Positions 52,392-58,875 of a stretch of 58,875 bases of DNA are shown here, piece after piece; position 1 is the first letter of the stretch; every line of letters starts with the position of its first letter. Location of the stretch: assembly GCA_041589455.1 (NCBI GenBank), contig JBFHVQ010000008.1, forward strand, positions 1 through 58,875, in the 5' to 3' direction. Source of the DNA: SZUA-229 sp041589455 (GTDB lineage Bacteria; Pseudomonadota; Gammaproteobacteria; SZUA-229). Below the pieces are notes generated by a model. That model did not search any database. It was not told where the DNA came from and saw only the letters and a list, made by a program, of their open reading frames with translations. Made by a program: the position numbers and the translations under genes.

Positions 52392-53267
52392 ATGACGAAA
52401 ATGACCGCAAACAGTCCACAGGTAACCGCGAATGACCGCTTAGGTATGACTGTTTTTTTTGCTCTGCTATTTCACGGTATTGTAATACTCGGCGTCACCT
52501 TTATTTCATCGCCCTCAGCAAAACAGAAGATCCCCCCTTCACTGGACGTGATTCTGGTAAACACATCTAATTCAGAAAAACCCGATGAAGCAGACTACCT
52601 TGCACAAACCACTCAGGATGGCGGCGGCAACAGCGAAGAAAAAGTTCGTCGCACTGATCTGTTTTCTGCACCGACACTTTCCGAAACTCCTGGCATTGCA
52701 CAACAGCAATCAATCACTCAGCAGGCGGTTAAAAAACAGCAAGACCAGAAAGCGTTTCTGACTACGACAAAATCTGACTTCAAAATAAAAACACAGGAAA
52801 AACACAGTAAACAGGAAGTACGTGAACAACAGGCAAAGCCATTACAGGAAAACAAACTAACGGCACGCATGGTGGAAGAACTCAGCCTGACTTATCAGGA
52901 ATTCAACCATAAACCCAAAGAAAAATTCTTAACTTCGCGTACGCGCGAGTACGTAGCCGCCAGCTATATGCGCAAATGGATCGACAAAATTGAACGCCTG
53001 GGTAATGCTGATTATCCCGATACGGCGATCCGTAACCGACTCAGCGGCACCTTAATACTCGACGTCGTGATTAATGCTGATGGCAGCCTCAATGCCATTA
53101 ACTTACGCCGCTCATCTGGTCATCAGGTACTGGATGATGCTGCACGCCGTATTGTTAAGATGTCTTCACCCTTTGCCCCTTTCCCGGCAAAACTTAAAAA
53201 ACAGGCCGACATCATCCACATAACCCGAAGCTGGCAGTTTGAAAGCAACCAGTTAAGCAGTTATTAG
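52392..53267 (+). CDS. tonB: TonB-family energy transducer
   Basis: A 291-residue protein with one N-terminal TM segment (about 20-40), a Gln/Lys-rich periplasmic linker (about 100-165) with few prolines, and a C-terminal TonB domain (about 195-290: SGTLILDVVINADGSLNAINLRRSSGHQVLDDAARRIVK, in shorter blocks). No ExbB/ExbD genes are adjacent. In Pseudomonas the tonB at this syntenic place (tonB3) is linked to twitching motility. It may serve envelope processes rather than iron uptake (inference). Confidence 0.88.
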   Translation: MTKMTANSPQVTANDRLGMTVFFALLFHGIVILGVTFISSPSAKQKIPPSLDVILVNTSNSEKPDEADYLAQTTQDGGGNSEEKVRRTDLFSAPTLSETPGIAQQQSITQQAVKKQQDQKAFLTTTKSDFKIKTQEKHSKQEVREQQAKPLQENKLTARMVEELSLTYQEFNHKPKEKFLTSRTREYVAASYMRKWIDKIERLGNADYPDTAIRNRLSGTLILDVVINADGSLNAINLRRSSGHQVLDDAARRIVKMSSPFAPFPAKLKKQADIIHITRSWQFESNQLSSY

Positions 53268-53286
53268 CGTAAGGAAATAATGCGTC

Positions 53287-53850
53287 ATGGTAGAAGAAAC
53301 AAATTTAACGAATCACTTCATCATTGCCATGCCAAATCTTGAAGACGGTAATTTTTCACAGTCGGTTACTTATATCTGCGAACACGATGAGAACGGCGCT
53401 CTTGGCATCACCATCAACCGACCATCTGATATCAGTCTCAGGGAAATTTTTTCACAGTTACAAATTCAAACCAGCGAAGAGGAAGTGCCACGACAACCAG
53501 TACTAAGTGGTGGACCGGTACAAATTGATCGCGGCTTTATCTTGCACACACCCGTCGGGCAATGGGAGTCAAGCCTTAAAGTCACCGACCACATCGCCGT
53601 GACCACCTCCAGAGACATTATGCATGCGATTGCAAACAATGAAGGCCCGGAGAAATCCATAATCGCACTGGGCTATGCCGGCTGGGGCCCAGGACAGCTT
53701 GAATACGAACTCTCGGAAAATGCCTGGCTCAGTTGCCCGGCAACCGAAAAAATATTATTTGAAACGCCATATGACAAACGCTGGCAAGCAGCTGCCCTGT
53801 TACTGGGCATCGACCTGCAACTGCTTAGCAACCAGACGGGACACGCTTAA
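53287..53850 (+). CDS. YqgE/AlgH-family protein
   Basis: A 187-residue UPF0301 protein with HFIIAMPNLEDGNFSQSVTYICEHDENGALGITINRP and the GYAGWGPGQLEYEL motif. The biochemical function is unknown. It is nearly always placed before yqgF/ruvX, as here. AAGGAA lies about 12 bases before the ATG. Confidence 0.93.
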   Translation: MVEETNLTNHFIIAMPNLEDGNFSQSVTYICEHDENGALGITINRPSDISLREIFSQLQIQTSEEEVPRQPVLSGGPVQIDRGFILHTPVGQWESSLKVTDHIAVTTSRDIMHAIANNEGPEKSIIALGYAGWGPGQLEYELSENAWLSCPATEKILFETPYDKRWQAAALLLGIDLQLLSNQTGHA

Positions 53851-53856
53851 ATCGCA

Positions 53857-54270
53857 ATGAGTATTCAGCAGGTTCTGGGTTTTGACTTTGGTGAACAACG
53901 GATAGGCGTTGCCACTGGCCAGACAATAACCTGTAGCGCCAACCCACTGGTCACGCTAAGCTCTAAAAACAACAAACCTGACTGGCAACAAATCGAGCAA
54001 CTAATTAAACAATGGAAGCCCGATGCATTAGTTGTCGGCCTGCCCTACTATCTCGATGGCACCTCAAGCGAAATGACAGCGCGTGCTGAAAAATTCTGTC
54101 GCCAGCTCGAAGGCCGTTTTCACCTTCCTGTCTACACCCATAATGAGGCATTAAGCTCATTTGAAGCCGAACAATTTTTACAAAATAAAAAACTTCAGCA
54201 CAACAAACAGGACATTGATAAAATAGCCGCAGCAATCATTGTGCAAAGCTGGCTGGAGCAACACTTATGA
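53857..54270 (+). CDS. ruvX: YqgF/RuvX RNase H-fold nuclease
   Basis: Putative Holliday-junction resolvase and pre-16S rRNA processing nuclease. The 137-residue protein has the catalytic strand GFDFGEQRIGVATG, a Glu in HNEALSSFEAEQFL and the C-terminal DKIAAAIIVQSWL. Its stop overlaps the pyrR start (ATGA), implying coupled translation. Confidence 0.93.
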   Translation: MSIQQVLGFDFGEQRIGVATGQTITCSANPLVTLSSKNNKPDWQQIEQLIKQWKPDALVVGLPYYLDGTSSEMTARAEKFCRQLEGRFHLPVYTHNEALSSFEAEQFLQNKKLQHNKQDIDKIAAAIIVQSWLEQHL

Positions 54271-54773
54271 CACAAGCCGCAAATCCGGATCAACTTCTGG
54301 AAAAACTGGCAACCGATCTTGAGAATCTGCTGGAACAGCGTCAGATCAAAAATCCATTGATGGTAGGAATTCACACAGGCGGTGCCTGGCTTGCAGAAAA
54401 ACTCCACCAACGACTCGACATTAAAGATGAACTGGCAACGCTGGACATCAGTTTTTATCGAGATGATTTCTCGAGAATCGGCATGAACCCTCAGGTAAAA
54501 CCTTCCAGCCTTCCACCGCAGGTTGAGGATCGCCATATTATTCTGGTGGATGATGTTTTACAGACCGGGCGCACTATCCGTGCCGCAATGAATGAAATTT
54601 TTGATTATGGCCGACCTGCCACCATCACCCTGGCCTGCCTGATCGAACGCAGCGGCAGAGAACTTCCTATACAGGCGGATGTGACAGGACAGATACTTGA
54701 GCTTGCAGAAAACGAACAGGTAAAACTCACCGGTCCCGAGCCTCTGGCCTGGGAAATAAAACGATCGGAATAA
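54267..54773 (+). CDS. pyrR: PyrR-type regulator / uracil phosphoribosyltransferase
   Basis: A 168-residue phosphoribosyltransferase-fold protein with the PRPP motif IILVDDVLQTGRTIRAAMNEI and ISFYRDDFSRIG. In Gram-positives PyrR binds pyr mRNA and also converts uracil to UMP; in pseudomonads its regulatory role differs. No terminator/antiterminator of the Bacillus type is visible before pyrB, so RNA-based attenuation is not supported here. It is 9 bp from pyrB. Confidence 0.93.
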   Translation: MTQAANPDQLLEKLATDLENLLEQRQIKNPLMVGIHTGGAWLAEKLHQRLDIKDELATLDISFYRDDFSRIGMNPQVKPSSLPPQVEDRHIILVDDVLQTGRTIRAAMNEIFDYGRPATITLACLIERSGRELPIQADVTGQILELAENEQVKLTGPEPLAWEIKRSE

Positions 54774-54782
54774 AGAAGCCCC

Positions 54783-55838
54783 ATGGTAAATAAAGCCACA
54801 CGCCCAACACCCGACATCCTGGGACAGGACCTCTGGAACATTCAGTTAGATGAACAGGGTCAACTCAAACATTTTCTGACCATAGAAGGCCTGGGCACTA
54901 ATATTCTCAACCAGATACTCGACACCGCCGAAAGTTTTGCCGGGGTGAATGAGTCCGTTAAGAAAGTCCCCTTACTGCGCGGCAAGACCATCGTTAACTT
55001 ATTTTTCGAAGCCAGCACACGAACCCGCACTACATTCGAACTGGCGGCAAAACGACTCTCAGCCGATGTGCTGAATATGAATATCAGTGTATCGGCCACC
55101 AGCAAGGGCGAATCATTACTCGACACACTACGTAACCTCGAAGCAATGCAGGCCGATATGTTCATCGTACGACATGCCGACTCCGGCACTGCACATTTTA
55201 TTGCCAACCATGTCGCGCCCCATATTCGCGTACTTAACGCCGGTGATGGTCGCCATGCGCATCCGACCCAGGCGATGCTCGACATGTTTACCATTCGCCG
55301 CAAAAAAGGTGCAGACTTTGGCGCACTTCGTGTCGCCATTGTGGGTGACATTTTACATTCGCGGGTTGCACGTTCACAAATACACGCACTGAACACTTTA
55401 AACACCGGCGAAGTACGCGTCGTCGGACCAAAAACACTCATCCCGAAAGATATTGAAGCTATGGGCGTGACTGTTTTTCACGACATGAGCAAAGGCCTGC
55501 AAGATGTCGACGTAGTGATTATGCTGCGCCTGCAAAAAGAACGCATGCAGGGTGCATTACTACCAAGTGAACAGGAATACTTCCAGCTTTACGGACTCAC
55601 CGAAGAGCGTTTAAAAGTTGCCAAACCCGATGCCATTGTGATGCACCCGGGGCCGATTTATCGCGGCGTTGAAATTGCTTCCGATGTTGCCGACGGCGAA
55701 CGTTCAGTGATACTGAATCAGGTCACCTACGGTATTGCGGTGCGTATGGCAGTAATGTCTATGACCCTAAGTAGCAGCTCAGGTAACAGCACGGCTGGAA
55801 GCGCCTCCACACAGAAACAAAGTCAGGAGGCCGAATAA
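54783..55838 (+). CDS. pyrB: aspartate carbamoyltransferase catalytic chain
   Basis: Forms carbamoyl-aspartate in pyrimidine synthesis. The 351-residue protein has the carbamoyl-phosphate motif FFEASTRTRTTFE, the HPTQAMLDMFT segment, GDILHSRVARSQ and the aspartate-binding LRLQKERM. A Ser/Gly/Ala-rich tail of about 25 residues ends it. The stop overlaps the start of the next gene (TAATG). As in Pseudomonas, it probably forms a dodecamer with the inactive PyrC' rather than with PyrI. Confidence 0.97.
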   Translation: MVNKATRPTPDILGQDLWNIQLDEQGQLKHFLTIEGLGTNILNQILDTAESFAGVNESVKKVPLLRGKTIVNLFFEASTRTRTTFELAAKRLSADVLNMNISVSATSKGESLLDTLRNLEAMQADMFIVRHADSGTAHFIANHVAPHIRVLNAGDGRHAHPTQAMLDMFTIRRKKGADFGALRVAIVGDILHSRVARSQIHALNTLNTGEVRVVGPKTLIPKDIEAMGVTVFHDMSKGLQDVDVVIMLRLQKERMQGALLPSEQEYFQLYGLTEERLKVAKPDAIVMHPGPIYRGVEIASDVADGERSVILNQVTYGIAVRMAVMSMTLSSSSGNSTAGSASTQKQSQEAE

Positions 55839-57127
55839 TGTGTAACACACTAATCAAGGGCGCCCGACTCATTGACCCGAAACATCAACGCGATGAAATC
55901 ACCGATGTATATATCAGCAACGGTAAAATTGCAGCCATTGGCCAACAGCCCGAAGACTTTAGTGCAGAAAAAGTTATTAATGCTGAAAATCAATGGCTGA
56001 TCCCTGGCATTATCGACATGTGCGCTCGTCTGCGCGAACCCGGCCAGGAACAGGTGGCAAACATTGAATCAGAAACCCGTGCTGCAACTAGTTCCGGCAT
56101 TACCACCCTCTGCATCCCACCGGACACCGACCCGGTGATTGACGAACCGGCGGTGGTTGAATTAATTCACCGCAAGGCACGCAAAGCAAAACAAAGTTAT
56201 GTTTACACCCTGGGCGCATTAACCGCAAAACTCAAAGGCGAGCACCTGAGTGAAATGGCCGCGTTAAAAGAAGCGGGTTGCCTTGGGGTAAGCAATTGTC
56301 GAACCGGCGAAATCAATAACCTGGTTCTGCGCCGCGCCTTTGAATATGCATCAACCCATAACATCACGGTTTTTCTTGAAGCCCACGACGCCAAGCTGGC
56401 TTCTGAAGGTTGCGCACACGAAGGCGCCATTGCCAATCGACTAGGTTTAAACCCCATACCCTATGCCGCAGAAACTGGCCCGATTGCACAAACACTGGAA
56501 CTCATACGCGAGACCGATGTGCGCGTTCACTTTGGTCGACTCTCCTGTTCACGCAGCATTGAACTGATTGCACAGGCACAGGCCAGCGGACTCAAAGTCA
56601 GCGCCGATGTCGCCGCGCACCAGCTACACTTAACCGACATGGATATCAGCAGCTTCAACAGCCTGTATCATGTAATGCCACCACTGCGTTCACAACGAGA
56701 CATGCAGGCATTACGCAAAGCCGTAGCCGATGGTGTAATCTCCAGCATTGTTTCCGATCACCAGCCTCATGAACCCGACGCAAAACTGGCACCCTTTCCT
56801 GCAACCGAACCAGGTATCTCCAGTCTGGAAACCTTACTGCCACTGACATTAAAACTGGTAGAAAATAACGAACTCACATTAAGTCAGGCCATAGCCAGCC
56901 TAAGCTGTAACCCAGCAGAAATACTCGGGCTGGATACCGGCCATCTTGGCATTGGAAGCGAAGCTAATGTATGCCTGGTTGACCCAGAACATGAATGGAC
57001 ATTTAACAGCCGTGAAATGTTGAGCCAGGGTAAGAATACACCATTTAGTGGCTGGCATTTTGTAGGTAAGGTGATGATGACTATGGTGGGTGGGATTGTG
57101 GTTTTTGGGAAAAATGAAGGCCAATAG
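55838..57127 (+). CDS. inactive dihydroorotase homologue (PyrC'/PyrX)
   Basis: A 429-residue amidohydrolase-fold protein. The first metal-binding motif, normally DxHxHLREPG, reads DMCARLREPG, so both His are lost; the later VSDHQPHEPDAK is kept. Pseudomonads carry such a non-catalytic dihydroorotase that stabilises PyrB. Its one-base overlap with pyrB fits a PyrB-PyrC' complex. A separate active dihydroorotase would be needed elsewhere in the genome. Confidence 0.93.
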   Translation: MCNTLIKGARLIDPKHQRDEITDVYISNGKIAAIGQQPEDFSAEKVINAENQWLIPGIIDMCARLREPGQEQVANIESETRAATSSGITTLCIPPDTDPVIDEPAVVELIHRKARKAKQSYVYTLGALTAKLKGEHLSEMAALKEAGCLGVSNCRTGEINNLVLRRAFEYASTHNITVFLEAHDAKLASEGCAHEGAIANRLGLNPIPYAAETGPIAQTLELIRETDVRVHFGRLSCSRSIELIAQAQASGLKVSADVAAHQLHLTDMDISSFNSLYHVMPPLRSQRDMQALRKAVADGVISSIVSDHQPHEPDAKLAPFPATEPGISSLETLLPLTLKLVENNELTLSQAIASLSCNPAEILGLDTGHLGIGSEANVCLVDPEHEWTFNSREMLSQGKNTPFSGWHFVGKVMMTMVGGIVVFGKNEGQ

Positions 57128-57702
57128 TTTCTGCCTTTCGCCTGAAAATATTCATCCACAGTTTTTCCACGACTCCCCCTTTAAGCACTTTGTATTTTAT
57201 TTTTTTCAAAGGCATTTTTAAAAGGCACAGTGCATCCTGACGCGTACAGCAATCTTCTGGTGTTTTAGCTATACAGGCCCATACAGGGTTTAAGTCGACA
57301 TAGGCCATAGAGCTTAGGAGCGCCGCTTCATCAAGAAATGCCTGTGATTTAAGCCGGCCTTCCCAACGCCTTCCTGCGCATTGATCTACTTTACTGGCTT
57401 CACGGGCAATGGATTCATTTAATATACGCATAAACCAGCTGACATCCGATAAACGATCACGCCATATTTCAACAATCTCAAGTAAGATGTTTCGCTCTGC
57501 AACGAATAATCTATCTCCCCGACTGTAACGCAACGACAACATAATACCCTTAAGAGTTTATACCAAGCATTCGATGACTTCTTTAACTTCCATTCGCTCA
57601 AGTAATGGTTAGTTAATGTGTAGAACAATGCGGTAATGATTTGAGATAACGATATACGCAAAATCACCACTAAGCTCAATGATTTTATCTTCAATCCATT
57701 TG
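57128..57702 (-). pseudogene. decayed REP-associated tyrosine transposase (RAYT)
   Basis: One minus-strand frame can be followed from WIEDKIIELSG near 57695 to the end, with two internal stops (after HIN and after IECLV). It keeps RAYT family blocks: DVSWFMRILNESIAR, WEGRLKSQAFLDEAALL and MAYVDLNPVWACIA. The HUH motif, normally SNHYHVVL, is SNHYRIVL, and the 5' end is missing where an IS3-like end starts at 57703. It is therefore inactive. It converges on pyrC' with no terminator between. Confidence 0.85.
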
Positions 57703-57790
57703 TGAACTTCCCTTGACTAGGCCGACACTCGTATACTTTAAATTAAAGCATATAAGGACAAGCAATGACAAAAACGCGATTTACTAACAT
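57703..57790 (+). mobile_element. left-end remnant of an IS3-family element
   Basis: TGAACTTCCC (57703-57712) and the next 15 bases match the mini-element end at 17584 in 18 of 25 positions, including the GACA that closes the terminal repeat. At 57765 a start codon with AAGGA upstream opens MTKTRFTN, the typical start of an IS3-family OrfA (MKKTRFTEEQI-like), but the frame stops after 15 codons. The element therefore inserted in the RAYT gene and then lost its body. Confidence 0.6.
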
Positions 57791-58299
57791 AGACACCGAT
57801 ATTAGCTTCTGATCACTCATAATATGATCACCACATGAACTCATTTAAAATTTCATCGATAGAATGAACAATAAAACCTAACAACTTCTGAACGCAGTAG
57901 ACAAAGACATACACCTTGTCTTCATAGAAAATTAGAACCTGAATGGTTGCATCACTCTGATATGGTAACTAAGCTTACAACTTATACCTACTCCACTGTT
58001 ATCTTCCTTTATTACATACAGTATAAGCCGTAAAAGTACACCATTGGCTATTTCAGCTATACATATTTATCCCATATGTAATCCGATTTTTTTCACCAAC
58101 ACTCTTTCATAAACGATATAAGCTGCAGTCTATATCCTGGAGCACTCTGATTTCTATAATCTTGAACACTTACATTCTACTCTGGACTATCAATCACCTG
58201 AAAAGTATGAAAAACTATGCACTTAGATGGTCACTAATATGGTGACAGATCTATCGCCTCAACTATAATGTTTAACCTCGATAAAAAACAAGATGCTAT
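57791..58299. other. AT-rich gap without recognisable gene
   Basis: No coding frame with support on either strand. It contains a TGATCAC direct repeat (about 57810-57830) and scattered AT-rich palindromes. It is likely decayed insertion or phage-type DNA between the IS remnant and the sulfotransferase gene. Confidence 0.45.
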
Positions 58300-58860
58300 A
58301 TGAGTAAAATTTTCGGAATCGGCTGGGCCAAAACAGGGACCACAACCTTAGGTAAGTGCTTCAGAATATTGGGACTCAATCATCAAAGCCAGGACCTTGG
58401 ACTAGTAAAAGATGTAGGCACAGGTGATTTCTCAAGGATATCAACTCTAGCGGAAAGATATGAAGCGTTTGAAGACTGGCCATGGATTATTTTGTACAAG
58501 GAACTGGATAAATTATTCCCTGGTAGTAAATTTATACTTACACAAAGAAATCCTGATTCATGGATTCGTAGTTATAAAAACATGTTATCCAACCAAGGTG
58601 ATGCTCCTAACGAACTAAACGAAATACGTCGTATTCTTTACGGACTTCCATTCCCTAACATTTCAGAGTCACAATTAATTGAACGATATAAAAGACACAA
58701 CACCGAAGTTGAACTCTATTTTCGCAACCGTCCAGATGATCTACTTGTTGTTAATTGGGAAGATGGACACGGGTGGAAAGAACTTTGCAAGTTTCTGAGA
58801 AAAGATGTACCCAACGCTCCATTTCCACACGCAAATAAAGGCACCTACTCAAGCAATTAA
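58300..58860 (+). CDS. sulfotransferase-family protein
   Basis: A 186-residue protein with an N-terminal phosphosulfate-binding-type loop GWAKTGTTTLGKCF (residues 8-21) and the later FILTQRNPDSWIRSYKNM, which matches the 3'-phosphate-binding Arg/Ser region of PAPS-dependent sulfotransferases. It is short for the family but ends cleanly. The acceptor is unknown; bacterial members often modify surface glycans or lipids. Low G+C and position after IS and RAYT remnants suggest acquisition by transfer. No good ribosome binding site precedes the ATG. Confidence 0.8.
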   Translation: MSKIFGIGWAKTGTTTLGKCFRILGLNHQSQDLGLVKDVGTGDFSRISTLAERYEAFEDWPWIILYKELDKLFPGSKFILTQRNPDSWIRSYKNMLSNQGDAPNELNEIRRILYGLPFPNISESQLIERYKRHNTEVELYFRNRPDDLLVVNWEDGHGWKELCKFLRKDVPNAPFPHANKGTYSSN

Positions 58861-58875
58861 TTTTTTATTAACACC

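Noticed and set aside
54763..54790. PyrR-dependent attenuator before pyrB
   Set aside because: Only 9 bp separate pyrR and pyrB and no terminator/antiterminator pair or PyrR-binding loop is visible upstream.
57765..57812. 15-codon frame with a good ribosome binding site as a peptide gene
   Set aside because: The start MTKTRFTN resembles the beginning of an IS3-family OrfA next to a matching terminal repeat, so it is better explained as a transposase remnant than as a small protein or toxin.
1..58875. tRNA, rRNA genes or CRISPR arrays
   Set aside because: No cloverleaf, rRNA segment or regularly spaced repeat series was recognised on either strand.

Overview
The window comes from a gammaproteobacterial chromosome of moderate G+C (roughly 45-47% by eye). 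The gene orders M16-M16/ftsY-ftsE-ftsX-rpoH and gshB | pilG-pilH-pilI-pilJ-chpA-chpC with tonB-yqgE-yqgF-pyrR-pyrB-pyrC' match those known from Pseudomonas and relatives. The 82-residue 2[4Fe-4S] ferredoxin closely resembles the Allochromatium vinosum type, so a Chromatiales-like or sulfur-oxidiser-related lineage is plausible, but the species cannot be named from the sequence.

Layout. (1) 0-5.3 kb: peroxiredoxin, AAG-type DNA glycosylase, orphan LuxR-type response regulator, mogA, a small conserved protein, gamma-glutamyltransferase. (2) 5.0-9.2 kb, minus strand: two M16 peptidase-like genes, rsmD, coaD, ferredoxin. (3) 9.4-14.4 kb, plus strand: ftsY, ftsE, ftsX, a two-receiver protein, and rpoH, whose upstream region carries a perfect CIRCE operator. 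(4) 14.5-20.3 kb, accessory: a cupin, an arsR-gapdh-arsJ arsenate-resistance operon, a 55-bp IS3-like mini-element fused to a truncated acetyltransferase gene, an unfamiliar lipoprotein, and an intact copy of the acetyltransferase. (5) 20.3-35.5 kb: bioH-bioC, plsY, tsaD, rpsU-yqeY, hemE, galU, gltB-gltD, dnaG; several palindromic repeats lie between these genes. (6) 35.5-40.1 kb: an S-adenosylhomocysteine riboswitch, then metK-ahcY-metF and rsmE. (7) 40.1-50.2 kb, minus strand: a Pil-Chp chemosensory cluster with a 2017-residue ChpA hybrid kinase. (8) 50.4-57.1 kb: gshB, apbE, tonB, yqgE, ruvX, pyrR, pyrB and a catalytically degenerate dihydroorotase. (9) 57.1-58.9 kb, accessory: a broken REP-associated transposase cut by the end of an IS3-family element, an AT-rich gap, and a sulfotransferase-family gene.

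How the genes work together. metK, ahcY and metF form the methyl-cycle block, probably under SAH control. GapDH makes 1-arseno-3-phosphoglycerate, which ArsJ exports, under an As(III)-type ArsR that appears to be translated from a leaderless mRNA. PilGHIJ-ChpA-ChpC would control type IV pili, with TonB next door; no pilK or chpB methylation genes are present in the cluster. No clearly undescribed multi-gene system is visible. The least explained parts are the CIRCE-controlled rpoH with a two-receiver neighbour, the lipoprotein/acetyltransferase segment at 17.6-20.2 kb, and the structured non-coding stretches around gltD-dnaG and yqeY-hemE.
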